Assembly (NCBI RefSeq): GCF_003248455.1
Contig: NZ_QFNM01000040.1
Coordinates: 1 to 22,764 of the forward strand
From: Brevundimonas sp.
Lineage (GTDB): Bacteria; Pseudomonadota; Alphaproteobacteria; Caulobacterales; Caulobacteraceae
DNA length: 22,764 nucleotides
Direction of reading: 5' to 3'
In this document: piece by piece, positions 21,101-22,764 of the stretch
How positions within the stretch are numbered: the stretch's first letter is position 1
How the letters are laid out: each line of letters opens with the position of its first letter
The notes under the pieces: generated by a model
The model's database searches: none
What the model was told of the DNA's origin: nothing
The model's input: the letters and a program-made list of their open reading frames with translations, nothing else
Program-made: the position numbers and the translations under genes

Positions 21101-22162
21101 ATGCCGATCGCCACCCGCGCCTTCGCGGCGACCGCCGCCGACCAGCCGCTGACGCCCTATCGATTCGAACGGCGCGATCCCGGCCCGGACGATGTGGTGA
21201 TCGACATCAAATACTGCGGCGTCTGCCACTCAGACCTGCACGCCGCGCGCGGCGAGACCGGCCGGTCGACCTATCCCCTGGTGCCGGGCCACGAGATCGC
21301 GGGCGTGGTCAGGGCCGTCGGCGAAAACGTCACCCGTTTCAAGTCAGGCGACCGGGTCGGCGTCGGCTGCATGGTCGACAGCTGCCGCGAATGCGCCGCC
21401 TGCCGGGAAGGGCTGGAGCAATACTGCATTCCCGGCTTCACCGGCACCTACGGCGGCAAGGACAGGAAGGGCGGCACGTCCGAGACGATCACCCAGGGCG
21501 GCTATTCCGACCACATCACGGTGGACCAGCATTTCGTCCTGTCCATCCCCGACAGCCTGGCGCTGGACGTCGCGGCGCCCCTGCTGTGCGCCGGGATCAC
21601 CACCTATTCGCCGCTGAAGGAATGGGGCGTCGGGCCGGGGTCCAAGGTGGCGGTGATCGGCCTGGGGGGCCTGGGCCATATGGCGGTCAAGCTGGCGACC
21701 GCCATGGGGGCGGAGGTCACGGTCCTGTCCACCTCGGACCGCAAGAAGGCGGACGCCGAACGGATGGGAGCCCGGCATTTCCTGATCAATTCCGACAAGG
21801 ATGCGATGAAGGCGGCCGCCGAGCAATTCGACCTGATCATCAACACCGTCTCGGCCACGCACGAGATCGCCAGCCACATCCAGTTGCTGGCCCGCGACGG
21901 AACCATGATCATGCTGGGGCTGACGACCGAGGGCCTGCCGGTCCACGCCGTGCCCCTGCTGTGGCGTCGCCGCCGCATCGCCGGGTCGCTGATCGGGGGG
22001 GTGCGCGAGACGCAGGAGATGCTGGACTTCTGCGCCCGCCACGGCATCGCCTGCGACATCGAAACCATCGCCCCGGACCAGATCAACACCGCCTATGAGC
22101 GGATGCTGAGGTCGGACGTGCGCTATCGCTTCGTCATCGACATGGACAGGCTGGCCGCCTGA
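21101..22162 (+). CDS. Zinc-dependent NAD(P) alcohol dehydrogenase (YahK/cinnamyl-type)
   Basis: At 353 residues this is a medium-chain dehydrogenase/reductase of the cinnamyl-alcohol dehydrogenase type. Catalytic zinc ligands are C42 (GVCHSD), H64 and C163, with E65 next to the site; structural zinc is held by C95, C98, C101 and C109. The Rossmann loop is G187-LGG-LG192. Serine and threonine with a following arginine (STSDRKK, 210-216) suggest NADP(H) preference. The enzyme reduces aldehydes or oxidises alcohols; the true substrate is unknown. AAGGA lies a few bases before the ATG. It belongs to the host chromosome by composition and is followed by phaB. Confidence 0.95.
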   Translation: MPIATRAFAATAADQPLTPYRFERRDPGPDDVVIDIKYCGVCHSDLHAARGETGRSTYPLVPGHEIAGVVRAVGENVTRFKSGDRVGVGCMVDSCRECAACREGLEQYCIPGFTGTYGGKDRKGGTSETITQGGYSDHITVDQHFVLSIPDSLALDVAAPLLCAGITTYSPLKEWGVGPGSKVAVIGLGGLGHMAVKLATAMGAEVTVLSTSDRKKADAERMGARHFLINSDKDAMKAAAEQFDLIINTVSATHEIASHIQLLARDGTMIMLGLTTEGLPVHAVPLLWRRRRIAGSLIGGVRETQEMLDFCARHGIACDIETIAPDQINTAYERMLRSDVRYRFVIDMDRLAA

Positions 22163-22288
22163 TCGCATCGGCGGGGCGGCCGGCGAACGTCCGTCGCGCC
22201 GGATTCACGCCTTGCGCGCGCCCCGCCGCTCGTTGATCCTGAGATCGGACACGGCCCTCCAAGGGCTGGCGAAGGGACAGGAAACGAC

Positions 22289-22764
22289 ATGGCGCGCGTA
22301 GCGTTCGTAACGGGCGGCACCCGGGGCATCGGCAAGGCCATCGTGCAGCGGCTGTCGGAAGACGGCGTCAGGGTCGCCGCCGGCTATTCCGGCAATGACG
22401 AGGCGGCCCAGGCCACGGCCGCGGCCCTGGGCGTGATGGTGGTCAAGGGCAATGTCGCCAGTTTCGACGACTGCGCCCGCGCGGTTAGGGAGGTCGAGGC
22501 CGAACTGGGCCCCATCGACATCCTGGTCAACAACGCCGGCATCACCCGCGACGGCTTCTTCCACAAGATGAGCCACGACCAGTGGTCCGACGTGATCCGC
22601 GTCAACATGGACAGCGTCTTCAACATGACGCGCCAGGTCATCAACGGCATGCGCGACCGGGGCCACGGCCGCATCGTCAACATCTCCTCGATCAACGGCC
22701 AGAAGGGCCAGATCGGCCAGACCAACTATTCCGCCGCCAAGGCCGGGATGATCGGCTTCACCAA
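22289..22764 (+). CDS. phaB: Acetoacetyl-CoA reductase PhaB (3' end outside window)
   Basis: The first 158 residues of a short-chain dehydrogenase. The nucleotide-binding loop is TGGTRGIG (8-15), NNAG lies at 81-84, the catalytic serine is S134 in NISSINGQ, and Y147-x3-K151 completes the triad. The GTRGIG loop, ITRDGFFHKM and SSINGQKGQIGQTNYSAAK are characteristic of PhaB, which makes (R)-3-hydroxybutyryl-CoA for polyhydroxybutyrate with NADPH. AGGAAACGAC precedes the ATG. The frame runs off the window intact. FabG is the alternative, but PhaB motifs fit better. Confidence 0.9.
   Translation, partial: MARVAFVTGGTRGIGKAIVQRLSEDGVRVAAGYSGNDEAAQATAAALGVMVVKGNVASFDDCARAVREVEAELGPIDILVNNAGITRDGFFHKMSHDQWSDVIRVNMDSVFNMTRQVINGMRDRGHGRIVNISSINGQKGQIGQTNYSAAKAGMIGFT

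Noticed and set aside
21344..22168. A 274-codon minus-strand open frame opposite the alcohol dehydrogenase
   Set aside because: The translation is rich in His, Arg, Gly and Asp with no fold-like pattern, while the plus strand encodes a complete known enzyme.
1..22764. tRNA, rRNA, CRISPR array or tyrosine integrase
   Set aside because: No cloverleaf-like segment, regularly spaced repeats, or R-H-R-Y integrase pattern was found on reading both strands; the integrase and the left end may lie outside the window.

Overview
The window looks like the right-hand part of an accessory island, probably a mobile element, in an alphaproteobacterial chromosome. About 2.1 kb of host chromosome lies at the right edge. 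Three things support an alphaproteobacterium: a GTTC-N7-GTTC type LexA (SOS) box, the style of the small proteins, and the PhaB and alcohol dehydrogenase sequences on the host side. Caulobacterales such as Brevundimonas or Caulobacter would fit, but I cannot prove the genus. The host part (about 20624-22764) is visibly more GC-rich and uses GC-ending codons more strictly than the rest.

Layout. 113-1895 holds a PolB-like 3'-5' exonuclease, an XRE regulator and an SRAP (HMCES/YedK) abasic-site protein. 1934-2688 holds two paralogous small genes of unknown function with a convergent small gene between them. 2693-4308 is a umuDC operon on the minus strand behind a perfect SOS box; its UmuD has lost both protease catalytic residues and resembles an already processed UmuD'. 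4439-5323 holds a small gene and a serine recombinase. 5324-6057 has no convincing gene but ends in a cluster of inverted repeats and a structured leader. 6058-7706 is a two-gene operon: an SF2-like ATPase and a small coiled-coil protein. 7731-8895 is a divergent pair: a possible PD-(D/E)XK-like protein and a uracil-DNA-glycosylase-like protein. 8973-9954 (minus) is a membrane-anchored SNase-fold nuclease followed by an unknown gene. 10084-11443 is an overlapping pair of unknown genes, the second weakly PcfJ-like. 11467-15824 (minus) is a complete Type III restriction-modification system, mod then res. 16014-16432 and 17434-20198 are tightly packed, often overlapping small plus-strand genes of unknown function, separated by a minus-strand putative DNA-binding gene with an elaborate divergent control region.

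The right boundary falls near 20620, where a YecE/DUF72 gene is present only as its 3' half. Intact host genes follow: a zinc alcohol dehydrogenase and the start of phaB. No tyrosine integrase, att repeat, tRNA, rRNA or CRISPR array was found, so the left end probably lies outside the window.

How the genes may work together (inference). The island is rich in DNA-damage functions: base excision (UDG-like), abasic-site protection (SRAP), lesion bypass (UmuDC), nucleases (PolB-like, SNase, PD-(D/E)XK-like) and restriction. UmuD looks active without RecA-driven cleavage, so SOS control would act only on transcription. Several genes carry translation-control hairpins around their ribosome binding site or start codon.
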